NCBI RefSeq assembly: GCF_009769165.1
Contig: NZ_CP043476.1
Coordinates: 2,797,001-2,861,000, forward strand
Origin: Xanthomonas hyacinthi
GTDB taxonomy: Bacteria > Pseudomonadota > Gammaproteobacteria > Xanthomonadales > Xanthomonadaceae
Reading direction: 5' to 3'
DNA length: 64,000 bases
The position numbers and the translations under genes were made by a program. Under the pieces are notes generated by a model. That model was not told the DNA's origin, made no database searches, and saw only the letters and a list, made by a program, of their open reading frames with translations. Below are positions 38,715-49,018 of this stretch, piece after piece (position 1 is the first letter of the stretch; every line of letters begins with the position of its first letter).

Positions 38715-39249
38715 CCGCGGCCTTGGGTACGCTGTGCAGGGCTGGAAGGACAGTGACGTTGTCCGTTGTTGCGGACATCGGCGGCGGCGAAGCGCAGGAG
38801 AACCTTGTGTTGCGTGGACTGGTGATGCTGGACCAGTTCCACGGGCTCGCAGCTGACTAGTCGCAGTTGCTGCACGCGCATGGCGATAGCGTGCAGATCA
38901 CAGAAGTCGACCTTGTCATCGCCCGCAACGCGGCTTGGGCTCAAGGCGCGCGTAGTACGCCAGCGGGTCAGTCGCATTGGGATGGCTAATCTCCTCGCGC
39001 TGGCGCTGGATATCGACAACGGTGCGCTCATTGTTGCTCAGGCTAACGACAACGAAGTGCCTGTTCTCACGACCTCCGCCAGCGCCTGGGATTCGCACGC
39101 GAGGCTTGGCGGCCACGGAGCGCGCGTCGACGGCGACGGTCACTGCGACGGGTGTGGCGTTGCAGGACCGTCGTGCTTTTGCCGGGGCGGTATCGATGGA
39201 TCCCATGGATGAAACCCGCCAGCTCATCCAGGCGATGTCGCAGCGGGCA
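38715..39249. other. Degenerate region at the right end of the island
   Basis: 535 bases where short open frames in several phases show no consistent coding bias and no family I can recognise. It is most likely eroded coding sequence between the glucan-synthase gene and the SMI1/KNR4 gene. Confidence 0.4.
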
Positions 39250-39705
39250 TCAACGGGCATGGCGAGTGACGTGCTGGAGTTCAACTACCAGTTCAGTAGC
39301 CAGCCGCGTTCGTGGCTTCGGCATTTGACAACCGCGTGCGCTGGGGAAATGAAACATTGCGCAGCCCAGATGTCCGATGGGGAGCAGTCCGTGAGGCCAA
39401 TGCCATGCAGGATTTTCAGGATCGAGCTCACGGAACGTTTGGTAGAGCCCTACTGAATCCAATCCATCCTCGTTTCGCGGGCCGCCACGCAACCCCAGAA
39501 GTCCATACGCATAACCGAAGCCGCCATTTGCGACCTCGGCATAGATGCGTCGCAGTAAAACGGGGATCTTGAATCCCAGTATCGCCTCCGCCGATTCGAT
39601 TTCACTTTGACGAAGAGGAGCAGCGCAGCCGCCAACCAGCGGATCGTCCGCACAGAGGGTTCCATTTGCCTTTCGTCCCTTCAATTCGGCAATGAGATCT
39701 TCCAT
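39250..39705 (-). CDS. SMI1/KNR4-family protein, possibly frame-damaged at the C-terminus
   Basis: A 151-residue protein with the SMI1/KNR4 (SUKH) hallmarks: PLRQSEIESAEAILGFKIP then LLRRIYAEVANGGFGYAYGL. SUKH proteins are common immunity proteins to nuclease and other polymorphic toxins, though also found as general adaptors. After LLPIGHLGCAMFHF the sequence loses the usual C-terminal strand pattern (ARGCQMPKPRTRLATE), suggesting a frameshift or truncation. The ATG at 39705 is chosen for its AGG site; longer starts exist. No toxin gene is adjacent. Confidence 0.65.
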   Translation of the reverse strand: MEDLIAELKGRKANGTLCADDPLVGGCAAPLRQSEIESAEAILGFKIPVLLRRIYAEVANGGFGYAYGLLGLRGGPRNEDGLDSVGLYQTFRELDPENPAWHWPHGLLPIGHLGCAMFHFPSARGCQMPKPRTRLATELVVELQHVTRHAR

Positions 39706-39774
39706 GACACCTATGTCGGTATGAGCTTCTGGCGGCAACATCATCGAACGGCGATCTTGGTGTTGGCCCACGCG

Positions 39775-41075
39775 CTACTGCGTGTACGCCCGCGGCAGCG
39801 CGCCGGCCTGCTTCATGTAGCGGTCGCGCAGCTCGGTCTGGCGCGAGCGCATCGGCATCGCGCGGCCGCCCAGCCAGACCTGCTCGGCGTAGTGCGCCAC
39901 GTCCAGCGGATCGCCTTCCCACAGCACCAGGTCGGCGAGTTTGCCGGGGGCGATGCTGCCCAGCTTGTCGCCCACGCCCAGCGCTTCGGCCGGCACTCGG
40001 GTCAGGCCGGCGAGGCCGTCGTCCCAGGGTAGGCCGTGGGCCACGGCGTTACCGGCCAGCTGGCGCTGCTTGCGCGCGTTGTGCGAGCCGTCGCCGCCCT
40101 GGGTGAAGCTCATCGCGACGCCGGCCGCGTGCAGGCGCGCGGCGTTCTCCAGGGTGGCGCCGATCTGGTCGAAGCTGGCGGGCAGGTCGTCCAGCGCGTT
40201 GACGAACACCGGCACCTGCGCCCTGGCCAGCTCCGGCGCCAGCTTCCACGCCTCGCCGCCGCCGGCGATGGCGATGCGCAGCTTCTCGCGTTGCGCCCAG
40301 CGCAGCAACTGGCGGATGTCGGCGGCGCGGTTCACCGCCACCACGATGCGGCCCTGGCCGGCCAGGTACCTGGCCAGCACGGCGCGCCCGGCCGGGGTCA
40401 GCAGCGCATGCGGCGAATCCACCGGCAGGCGCCCGCGCGCCTCGGCCACCAGCTGGTCGAGCAGCATCCACTGCGCGGCGCGCGACTTGCCGCTCAGTTC
40501 CAGCGCGTCGCTGCCCAGGCGCACGTACAGCGCGCGCGGGCCGATCGGGTCGGCGCTGCCGTCCAGGCGCATCACCGCGCCCTGGCCGGCGATGAAGGCG
40601 CCGCCGCTGTTGGCGCCGAGCGCGGTGAAGCCGATGCCCTCCACGCGCGCGACCGGGATCAGCACCGAGTCGGGGTTGTAGGCCAGGGTCACGTCGAATT
40701 CCGGGCGCATCGGCTGGTCGCGCGGCAAGGTCACGGCGCTGTCCACGGTGGAGGACTCGCCGGACACTTCCTCGATGCCGATCTCGGTGATGCCGCCGAA
40801 CAGCGCCGGGGTCAGCGGGCGGCCCTTGGCCTCGATCACCGCGACCCCGGCCGGCGCCGACAAGCCGCTGCCGACCGCGCGGATGGTGCCGCCCTGAACC
40901 AGCACGTCGGCGTTGCGCAGCGTGCCGCGGGCGCTCACGGTATGCACGGTGGCGCCGCGGATCAGCACGTCCTGGGCGCAGGCGGGCGCGTTGCCCAGGG
41001 CCAGGCCGGCGGCCAGCGCCAGGCATTGCGCCAGGCGCTGCGCCAGCTGGCGGCGCGGCTGCGGAGCGGAGCGGC

Positions 41076-41079
<4 letters not shown>
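39775..41079 (-). CDS. Exported amidohydrolase-superfamily protein (second of a pair)
   Basis: A 434-residue protein with a signal peptide (LAQCLALAAGLALGNAPACAQ) and the amidohydrolase N- and C-terminal frame: VLIRGATVHTVSARGTLRN, PLTPALFGGITEIG, and the closing LGSIAPGKLADLVLWEGDPL. The usual HxH metal motif after the first strand is absent (PALFGGI where other members have H.H), and it may be a non-catalytic or differently metallated partner. Its start overlaps the stop of the upstream amidohydrolase by 4 bases, so the two are probably made together as a complex. Confidence 0.88.
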
Positions 41080-42476
<1,397 letters not shown>

Positions 42477-42650
42477 CGGATTTTCCCCGGATGTTGGCTG
42501 CAGCGTTGGCGCCGCCTGCGCACGCTAGCCCGAGCCGGCGCGCTTGCCAAGTGCGGGCGGCGGCAGGTGCGCGCCGGCGCCGCCGCACCGCATACCGTAT
42601 GCCGACGCCGGATCGGGTATAGAGGCCGATTGCCGACCGATGGAAGTGCA

Positions 42651-43196
42651 ATGACCGAGACCCTGCCCCGCGATGTCGTGGAGTTCTGGCGCAGCGCCGG
42701 CCGCGAGCGCTGGTTCGCCGCCAACGAATCGTTCGATGCGAACGTGCGCCAGCATTTCCTGGACGCGCATCACGCCGCGGCGCGCGACGAGTACGCAGCG
42801 TGGATGCACAGCGCCGAGGGCGCCTTGGCCCTGCTGCTGTTGCTCGACCAGGTGCCGCGCAACGCCTTCCGCGGCAGCGCGCACGCCTACGCCACCGATG
42901 GCCTGGCCCGGCGCTACGCGCACCGGGCGCTGGCGGCCGGCCACGACCAGCAGGTGGAGCCGGAACTGCGCATGTTCTTCTACCTGCCGTACCAGCACGC
43001 CGAGGATCCGGCCCTGCAGCGCGAGGCGGTGGAGCTGCTCAGTGCGCTCGGCGATGCCGACAGCCTGCAGTGGGCCACGCAGCACGAGGACATCATCCAG
43101 CGCTTCGGCCGCTTCCCGCATCGCAATGCGGCACTGGGGCGGGAGACCACGCCGGAAGAGCAGCGCTTTATGGACGAGGGCGATTTTGCCGGTTGA
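42651..43196 (+). CDS. DUF924-family protein
   Basis: A 181-residue all-helical DUF924 protein. Typical signatures are VVEFWRSAGRERWFA, LLLLLDQVPRNAFRGSAHAY and YLPYQHAEDPALQ, closing with RFGRFPHRNAALGRETTPEE. The fold is TPR-like; the function is unknown. It is divergent from the amidohydrolase pair and followed by a REP copy. Confidence 0.93.
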   Translation: MTETLPRDVVEFWRSAGRERWFAANESFDANVRQHFLDAHHAAARDEYAAWMHSAEGALALLLLLDQVPRNAFRGSAHAYATDGLARRYAHRALAAGHDQQVEPELRMFFYLPYQHAEDPALQREAVELLSALGDADSLQWATQHEDIIQRFGRFPHRNAALGRETTPEEQRFMDEGDFAG

Positions 43197-43233
43197 GTGG
43201 TGAGCGGGGTTGGACCCGACGGCGCAGCGCTCT

Positions 43234-43301
43234 TGTAGGAGCGGCTTCAGCCGCGACAGGGTCTATCCGTAGACCCTGTCGCGGCTGAAGCCGCTCCTAC
43301 A
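43234..43301. repeat. REP-like palindrome, copy 4
   Basis: Perfect arms (TGTAGGAGCGGCTTCAGCCG and complement) extend into CGACAGGGTCTA/TAGACCCTGTCG, so nearly the whole 68 bases fold into one hairpin around ATCCG. It lies between convergent genes. Confidence 0.92.
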
Positions 43302-43332
43302 GTGCGCGGCCAGCCGTTTTTGCGGGAGCCGC

Positions 43333-43914
43333 TCAGCAGCCGCCGACCAGATCGTCGCTGCGCCATTGGCCATCGGCCAGGTGCAGCAGCCAGAATCCGT
43401 CGGTCTCGTAGCCGCTGCGCGGTAACAGGAAATCGGCCGTGCCGTCGGCATCGATGTCGGCGAACTGCAGCAGCGCATAGGTGTTCTTGCGTCCTTCGCA
43501 ATCGTCGCAGCCGTAGTCGGCGAAGGCCTTGCGCATGCGCCAACCGCTGTCGCTGCGTTGCAGCACCGCCAGCAGGGTGCTCAGCTTGGGCGAGGCCGCG
43601 TCCGCGTTCGCCGCCGGCGCAGGGTCGTAGACGCTGGCGGTGACCAGGGCCACGGCGTGATCCGGGCGCCTGGCGTCGCCGATCACGGTCAGCGCCGGTT
43701 CCTCGCCGGCGGGCGGGGCGGCCAGGTGCGCCGCCCGCCGCTTCAGCGCCGCGGCAGGCAGGCGCTTGCGCACTGACGCATCGTCGCCGATGACCTGCAG
43801 CAGCGCACGCCGCTGCGTGGCATCGAGCTCGTGGCGGGTGAAGCGCTGGCCGGGGTCGTGCGCCGCCGGCTCAGTATTTCGCCACGCTGCTGTCCACGTC
43901 GTCGGCCCAGGCAT
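43333..43914 (-). CDS. Hypothetical protein with a repeat-like C-terminus
   Basis: About 190 residues. The C-terminal part, YALLQFADIDADGTADFLLP then RSGYETDGFWLLHLADG, resembles FG-GAP/VCBS-style Asp-rich loops and carries paired cysteines (YGCDDCEG, VGGC). There is no clean start after the stop of the upstream glutaredoxin gene; the nearest ATG (43914) lies inside that gene with a 44-base overlap. The N-terminal boundary is therefore unsure, but codon bias supports the frame from about 43870 down. Confidence 0.55.
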   Translation of the reverse strand: MPGPTTWTAAWRNTEPAAHDPGQRFTRHELDATQRRALLQVIGDDASVRKRLPAAALKRRAAHLAAPPAGEEPALTVIGDARRPDHAVALVTASVYDPAPAANADAASPKLSTLLAVLQRSDSGWRMRKAFADYGCDDCEGRKNTYALLQFADIDADGTADFLLPRSGYETDGFWLLHLADGQWRSDDLVGGC

Positions 43915-44797
43915 CGATGCCGCCGGCCACGTTGTGCACGCGGCTGAAGCCGAGCGCACGGAACTGTTCGGCGGCCTGCGCGCTGCGCCCGCCGTGGTGG
44001 CACAGGAACGCCAGCGCGGTGTCCTTCGGCAACGCTTCCAGCTGCGCGCGCTGGTCACCGTCCAGGGTGCGGAACGGCACGTTCACCGACGCGATCGCAC
44101 GCTCTTCCGGCGGGCGCACGTCCACCAGGATCAGGCCACCGGCGCGCACCTGGTCGTCGGCGTCGCGCACGCCGAGGTCCGGCACCGGCTTGGGCGCGTT
44201 CGGGTTGTCGATCGCCAGGCCGCGGCCGCGCAGATCGTCGACCCAGTCGATGGTGATGCCCTCGGCGCGGCGCGCGCTGGCCAGGTCGAACTGCACGCGC
44301 AGGCCGTTGGACTCGGCGGCGATGGCGTTGGGGTCGGTCGGCGCCAGCTGGAAATTCGGCTGGAACTGCGCGTCGATCGCCAGCGCCAGGGTCGCGTCCG
44401 GGGCATCGGCCAGCGCGCCGCGCAGCATCTCGGCGGCGGCGTCGGTGATGGTGATCGACGGCGGCGTGCGGTCCGGCGCCTGCACCCCGAGCAGCGCGCT
44501 CAGCTCGCCGCTGCCGGCCATCTGCAGGATGATGTCGCTGCCGCCGACCAGCTCGCCGTCCACGTACAACTGCGGGATCGTCGGCCAGTCGCCGTAGGCC
44601 TTGATGCCTTCGCGGATGTCCTGGTCGGCCAGCACGTTGACGTGGGCGAAGTCGACGCCCAGCTCGTTCAGCGCGCCCACCGCCTTGGCCGAGAAACCGC
44701 ACTGCGGCATGCTCGGCTGGCCTTTCATGAACAGCACGACGCGGTTGGAACTGAGCAGCGTTTCGATGCGGGAACGCAGGGCGGGATCGAGGGACAT
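43871..44797 (-). CDS. CGFS monothiol glutaredoxin fused to a rhodanese domain
   Basis: A 308-residue fusion. Residues 1-105 are a Grx4-type glutaredoxin with CGFS at 33-36 and WPTIPQLYVDGELVGGSDI, which binds glutathione-ligated 2Fe-2S clusters. A middle segment (SITITDAAAEMLRGAL) resembles the A-type Fe-S carrier fold but lacks its cysteines. The C-terminal rhodanese domain has LVDVRPPEERAIA and the catalytic cysteine in FLCHHGGRSAQAA. It combines Fe-S trafficking and sulfurtransfer; such three-part fusions are known in gamma-proteobacteria. Confidence 0.93.
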   Translation of the reverse strand: MSLDPALRSRIETLLSSNRVVLFMKGQPSMPQCGFSAKAVGALNELGVDFAHVNVLADQDIREGIKAYGDWPTIPQLYVDGELVGGSDIILQMAGSGELSALLGVQAPDRTPPSITITDAAAEMLRGALADAPDATLALAIDAQFQPNFQLAPTDPNAIAAESNGLRVQFDLASARRAEGITIDWVDDLRGRGLAIDNPNAPKPVPDLGVRDADDQVRAGGLILVDVRPPEERAIASVNVPFRTLDGDQRAQLEALPKDTALAFLCHHGGRSAQAAEQFRALGFSRVHNVAGGIDAWADDVDSSVAKY

Positions 44798-44842
44798 GGC
44801 AGTGATTTCGGTCGCTGAGTCGGACCGGCCATTCTACGCCGC

Positions 44843-45634
44843 ATGGCATCATGGGACATGACAGTTCCGGAAACGCTGCATCGCATCCCCCGCCATCCCT
44901 ACCGCTGGCTGCCTTTGGCGCTGGCCTCGCAGGTGCTGGTCGCGGCGATCTGGTGGAGCTGGGGCTGGCGGATCGGGCTGCCGGCGCTGCTGGCCTCGCA
45001 TGCCGCCCTGGTGCTGCCGGTGTTCCTGCCGCGGGCGCGCCTGTACGCCCCGGTGCTCAGCCGCCTGCCCGGCACCGCGCCGCAGGTGTGGCTGACCATC
45101 GACGACGGCCCCTCCGACGACACCGCGCCGCTCCTGGACCTGCTCGACCGCCACCAGGCCAGGGCCACCTTCTTCCTGGTCGGCGCCCGCGCCGCTGCGC
45201 GCCCGGAGCTGGTGCGCGAGATCCTGCGCCGCGGCCACGGCATCGGCAACCACAGCCATACCCACCCGCAGGCCTGGTTCTGGGCGCTGGGCCCGCGGCG
45301 CATGGCGCGCGAGATCGGCCAGGCGCAGCAGGCGCTGGTCGCCATCGCCGGCACCGCGCCGCGCTGGTACCGCTCGGTGGTGGGCATGACCAACCCCTTC
45401 GTCGCCGCGTCGCTGCGCGCGCATGGCCTGACCCGGGTCGCCTGGAGCGCGCGCGGCTTCGACGGCGTGACGTGCGATCCCGGCGCGACCGTGGCGCGCA
45501 TCGCGCGCGACCTGCAGCCCGGCGCGATCGTGCTGCTGCACGAAGGCGCGGCGCACGGGCACAACCTGGCGATCGTGGAAGGGGTGTTGCGGGTGATGGA
45601 GGAGCGGAGCCTGGCGGCGACACTGCCGCACTGA
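44843..45634 (+). CDS. Polysaccharide deacetylase (NodB homology) family protein
   Basis: A 263-residue carbohydrate esterase 4-like protein with an N-terminal membrane helix or signal anchor (LPLALASQVLVAAIWWSWGW, a second hydrophobic stretch following). The NodB domain shows VWLTIDDGPSDDTAP (the metal/catalytic Asp pair), ATFFLVGA, the HSHTHP metal motif, and IVLLHEGAAHGHNL near the end. It could deacetylate peptidoglycan or an envelope glycan. The ATG at 44843 or the one at 44858 may be used. It is divergent from the glutaredoxin fusion. Confidence 0.9.
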   Translation: MASWDMTVPETLHRIPRHPYRWLPLALASQVLVAAIWWSWGWRIGLPALLASHAALVLPVFLPRARLYAPVLSRLPGTAPQVWLTIDDGPSDDTAPLLDLLDRHQARATFFLVGARAAARPELVREILRRGHGIGNHSHTHPQAWFWALGPRRMAREIGQAQQALVAIAGTAPRWYRSVVGMTNPFVAASLRAHGLTRVAWSARGFDGVTCDPGATVARIARDLQPGAIVLLHEGAAHGHNLAIVEGVLRVMEERSLAATLPH

Positions 45635-45774
45635 CGCAGGCGTCCGCCTTGCATGCCTTGGCTCAGGCCGAACACGATCAGCGCCAGGATGCCGAGCAGG
45701 CCGGTTACCGAGAACACCAGTCCGAGCACGCCGTTCCCCAGGCCCGAGGACTTTTTTTCCGAAGCGGTCCGCAT
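45635..45774 (-). other. Possible small membrane-protein remnant without its own stop
   Basis: The minus-strand frame from an ATG at 45774 reads RTASEKKSSGLGNG then a clear transmembrane helix (VLGLVFSVTGLLGILALIVF) and GLSQGMQGG. It has no stop and runs on into antisense of the deacetylase gene. This looks like a small membrane protein whose end was lost, or a frame with a missed stop through sequencing error. Confidence 0.35.
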
Positions 45775-45882
45775 GCTGCGGTTCCAATGGACGTGATGCG
45801 GCACGCGCGGCTGCGCGCGGCAATGCAAGCGAAGGAGGGATGGTGAACGCGCGTGCCGGCGCTGCAGCCGCGGCGCGCCGGC

Positions 45883-46554
45883 TCAGTTCGGCGCGGCCAC
45901 GATCAGCCAGTTGTTGAACGGGGTGTTGCCGTACAGCGGCGCGAAGCTGGCGCGCAGCCCAGCTGTGTCGAGCTGGGCTTGCAGGCTGTCGCGGGTGGGA
46001 TAGCACTTCGGCACTTCCTGCATCCAGCCGGCCAGGTGCGCGAGCACGTCGGCGATGCGGCTGGTGCGGCCGCGGCCGCTGGCCTCGCCCAGGCTGCTGC
46101 GGATCACCAGCTTGGCGCCGGGGCTGAGCATCTTCGCCACGCTGCGGATCAGGCTGGCCTGCATACCGTCGTCGAGGTACTGCAGCACGTCCAGGAGCGC
46201 GACGCTGCCGCGGTGCTCGGGCCACGATTGGCGCAGGTCGACCACGTCGAAGCGGGTGCCGTGCAGATCGTTGCGCGCGGCGATGTGGATGGCGCGGCGG
46301 ATCTTCGCCGCATCGATGTCCACGCCGCGGTAGCGCTGCTGCTGGCCGTCGGCGCGCAGCGCATGCGCGAGCAGGCCCAGGCCGCAGCCCAGGTCCAGCA
46401 CCGGCGCCTCGGTGCCGCGCAGCGCGGCGAGCACGCCGGGGTAGAGCGGATCGGTGCGCAGCTTGGTACGGGTGTAGTAGTAGTCGTAGCGGTTGCCGAG
46501 CGGATGCGTCGGCAGGAAGGCGCGGGCGATGGCCAGGGCCTGCGGGCGGGTCAT
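45883..46554 (-). CDS. Class I SAM-dependent methyltransferase
   Basis: A 223-residue methyltransferase. Motif I APVLDLGCGLGLLAHALR, acidic loop YRGVDID, motif IV-like LLDVLQYLDDG and KLVIRSS are all present. The substrate is unknown; the DVLQYLDD...SLIRSVAKMLSPG block is seen in small uncharacterised proteobacterial members. The ATG at 46554 is preferred over a TTG nine codons earlier. It is followed closely upstream by an SGNH hydrolase gene on the same strand. Confidence 0.87.
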   Translation of the reverse strand: MTRPQALAIARAFLPTHPLGNRYDYYYTRTKLRTDPLYPGVLAALRGTEAPVLDLGCGLGLLAHALRADGQQQRYRGVDIDAAKIRRAIHIAARNDLHGTRFDVVDLRQSWPEHRGSVALLDVLQYLDDGMQASLIRSVAKMLSPGAKLVIRSSLGEASGRGRTSRIADVLAHLAGWMQEVPKCYPTRDSLQAQLDTAGLRASFAPLYGNTPFNNWLIVAAPN

Positions 46555-46614
46555 GGGCTGGATGATGCTGGCGTCGCGCAATGTCGGTCCTTGGCAGCGG
46601 GGCGTCGTACTCCG

Positions 46615-47256
46615 CTAGGCTAACGCATCGCGCGCCGCAGGCAACAGCAGGCCGCTCCAGCGCGCATACATCGCCGCGGACGGATGCAGGCCATCGGCGG
46701 CGAGCATCGCCGCGCTGCCGCCGCCATCGCGGCTGGCCGCGGTGATGTCGACGAAGCGCACCGCATGCGCCTGGCAGTAGGCCTGTGCGGTGGCATTGAA
46801 CGCATCGATCTGCGCGCCGATGCGCGCCGGATCGTGCGTGGGTGCTTGCGCGAACGCGGTCACGCCCCAGTCCGGGATCGATACCGCCAGCACCCGCCGC
46901 GGCTGGCCGTCGGCAAAGCCGAGCGCGCGTTGCAGCAGCGCGGCGAACTGCGCGCGGTACTCGTCGAGCGCACGCCCGCGGTACTGGTTGTTGACCCCGA
47001 TCAGCAGCGTCACCAGCGCGAACGGGCCTTGCGGCGCGGCGGCATCGATGCCGGCGGCGAGTTCGTCGGTGGTCCAGCCGGTGCTGGCGACGATCTGCGG
47101 ATCGGCGATGGCGATGCCGTCGTGGCGCAGCGCCGCGGCCAGTTGCAGCGGCCAGCGCGCGCTGTCGGCGACGCCTTCGCCGATCGTGTAGGAATCGCCC
47201 AGCGCCAGATAGCGCAGCGGCGCGTGCCGGAGCGGGGCGGAACTGGCCTGACTCAT
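46615..47256 (-). CDS. SGNH/GDSL-family hydrolase
   Basis: A 213-residue esterase of the SGNH fold. Block I YLALGDSYTIGEGV holds the nucleophile Ser, the Gly lies in VASTGWTTDEL, block III IGVNNQYRGRA holds the Asn, and DGLHPSAAMYARW supplies the Asp-His pair. There is no signal peptide from the chosen ATG, so it is probably cytosolic. It lies 60 bases upstream of the methyltransferase start, likely one operon. Confidence 0.92.
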   Translation of the reverse strand: MSQASSAPLRHAPLRYLALGDSYTIGEGVADSARWPLQLAAALRHDGIAIADPQIVASTGWTTDELAAGIDAAAPQGPFALVTLLIGVNNQYRGRALDEYRAQFAALLQRALGFADGQPRRVLAVSIPDWGVTAFAQAPTHDPARIGAQIDAFNATAQAYCQAHAVRFVDITAASRDGGGSAAMLAADGLHPSAAMYARWSGLLLPAARDALA

Positions 47257-47339
47257 CCGCGCAGCACCGAAGGCAGCCACGTCACCGGGACCGGAAATAG
47301 CAGGAACGGCTCATGCTTTAACCATTTCCGATTCCCGAT

Positions 47340-48623
47340 TCACCGCCCCCCAGCCACCGCGTTGCGCGGCTTCAGCGCCACCACCTTGGTCGCCGCCTCG
47401 GCGCGGCGCGCCAGCACCCGGTCGATGCGTGCGAACACCTCGCGCATTACCGCCGCTTCCGGCAACAGGGTCACCCGGAAATGGTGGCGGTAGGGCACGT
47501 TGAAGCTGGAACCCGGCACCACCAGCACGCCCTCGTCGTTCATCAGCTCCAGCGCGAAATCATGGTCGTCGAAGCTGCGCGCCGCCGCGCCGACCACCGC
47601 CGGAAACGCGTACAGCGCGCCGGCCGGCTGCACCAGCGACAGATGTTCGCTGGCGGCACAGGCCTCGATCACCGCGCGGCGGGTCTCGTACAGGCGCCCG
47701 CCCGGCGCGCACAGCGGCGAGATCGTGTCCGGGCCGTTGACCGCCGCGTCGATCGCGTACTGGCCCGGCACGTTCGCGCACAGGCGCAGCGCGCCGAGCA
47801 GATCCATGGCGTTGCGGAACTCGGTGATGCGCTCGGCGGCGCCGGACAGCAGCGCCCAGCCCACCCGCCAGCCGCAGGCGCGGTGCACCTTGCTCAGCCC
47901 GCCGAAGGTCAGGCACGGATGCTCGCCGGCCAGCGGCGCGACCGGCACGAACGCGGCGCCGTCGTACAGCACCTGGTCGTAGATCTCGTCGACCATCAGC
48001 AGCAGGTTGTGCTTGGCCGCGATCGCCACGATCTTCTCCAGCAACTCGCGCGAATAGCTGGCGCCGCTGGGATTGTTCGGGTTGATCAGCACGATGGCGC
48101 GGGTGCGCGAGGACACCAGCGTCTCGATCTCCACCGGGTCGGGCTGGAAGCCGTTCTCCGGCGCGCAGCGGTAGTACACCGGGCGGCCGTCGTTGAGGAT
48201 GGTGGCGGCCGACCACAGCGGGTAGTCGGGCGAAGGCACCAGCACTTCGTCGCCGGGATTGAGCAGGGCGCGCAGCGACAGGTCGATCAGCTCGCTGACG
48301 CCGTTGCCGATGAAGATTCGGTCCGGGTGCGCGTCCGGGTGCTGGCGCCGCGCATAGGCCGCGGCGATCGCCTCGCGCGCCTCCGGCAGGCCCTGCTGGT
48401 GGGTATAGGGATCGGTGCGGCCCATGTCGTCGGCGATCGCGCGCTGCAGGTGCTCCGGCGCGCGGAACCCGAACGCACCGGGATTGCCGATGTTGAGCTT
48501 GATCAGCTTGCGCCCCTGCGCCTCCAGCTCCCGGGCTCGCCGCGCCAGTTCGCCGCGGATTTCGTAGCGGACTTCGGACAGGCGTTCGCGGATCGCGAGC
48601 GGCTTTATCGGGGGCGTGGGCAT
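47340..48623 (-). CDS. Fold-type I aminotransferase, AlaA-like
   Basis: A 427-residue pyridoxal-phosphate aminotransferase resembling the glutamate-pyruvate (alanine) transaminase AlaA. KLIKLNIGNPGAFGF is at the N-terminus, then YTHQQGLPEAREAIA, VLINPNNPSGASYS, VDEIYDQVLYDG and the PLP lysine in FGGLSKVHRACGWRVGW, ending VLVVPGSSFNVPYRHHFRVT. The ATG at 48623 matches the family start; the upstream frame does not look coding. Codon use is typical core genome. Confidence 0.92.
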   Translation of the reverse strand: MPTPPIKPLAIRERLSEVRYEIRGELARRARELEAQGRKLIKLNIGNPGAFGFRAPEHLQRAIADDMGRTDPYTHQQGLPEAREAIAAAYARRQHPDAHPDRIFIGNGVSELIDLSLRALLNPGDEVLVPSPDYPLWSAATILNDGRPVYYRCAPENGFQPDPVEIETLVSSRTRAIVLINPNNPSGASYSRELLEKIVAIAAKHNLLLMVDEIYDQVLYDGAAFVPVAPLAGEHPCLTFGGLSKVHRACGWRVGWALLSGAAERITEFRNAMDLLGALRLCANVPGQYAIDAAVNGPDTISPLCAPGGRLYETRRAVIEACAASEHLSLVQPAGALYAFPAVVGAAARSFDDHDFALELMNDEGVLVVPGSSFNVPYRHHFRVTLLPEAAVMREVFARIDRVLARRAEAATKVVALKPRNAVAGGR

Positions 48624-49018
48624 TGCGGTGAGCCGGTGGCAGGCGTTGGACTTGGCATGGTAACGGAAATGGTGCGGGTACTGCAGAAACCCAACCCTCC
48701 CGCCAAGCGGTGCTGATGAGAATAGCCAGAAGCCTATCCGCTTGATCCCGAGAGAGGCATGAGGGGCCGGCACGAAGTGGCCGACGTGTCGAGGCGATAG
48801 AAATGCCTCGGCACTTCTGGCGAAGCGTTTATCAACTCTGTGCCATGCACATTACTGTTGGCGTTTGGCACGCCCTGATCTGCGGCCCGACGCGGGCGAT
48901 CACTTGACAATGATGTGAAGAAGACGTAAAAAGTGACGCACATCAAGCTATTTTTCTTGGTTTGGTTTGTGAAGGACTATCGCTTTGCTACGGAACAGCG
49001 TTTGGATCAGGAGGATCC
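48624..49018. other. Intergenic region before the type I secretion locus
   Basis: 395 bases. The last 120 are AT-rich and hold a sigma70-like promoter (see separate entry). An AGGAGG at 49009-49014 precedes the ABC gene. No other gene is supported. Confidence 0.6.
48904..48932 (+). promoter_or_regulatory. Predicted promoter of the type I secretion operon
   Basis: TTGACA at 48904-48909 and TAAAAA at 48927-48932, separated by 17 bases, lie about 87 bases before the ABC exporter start in an AT-rich stretch. The -35 box is a perfect consensus; the -10 matches three to four positions. Confidence 0.5.

Noticed and set aside
38880..39456. Short plus-strand frames that might be an effector with a C-terminal secretion domain
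   Set aside because: I could not match them to any effector tail; coding bias is inconsistent between frames and stops are frequent.
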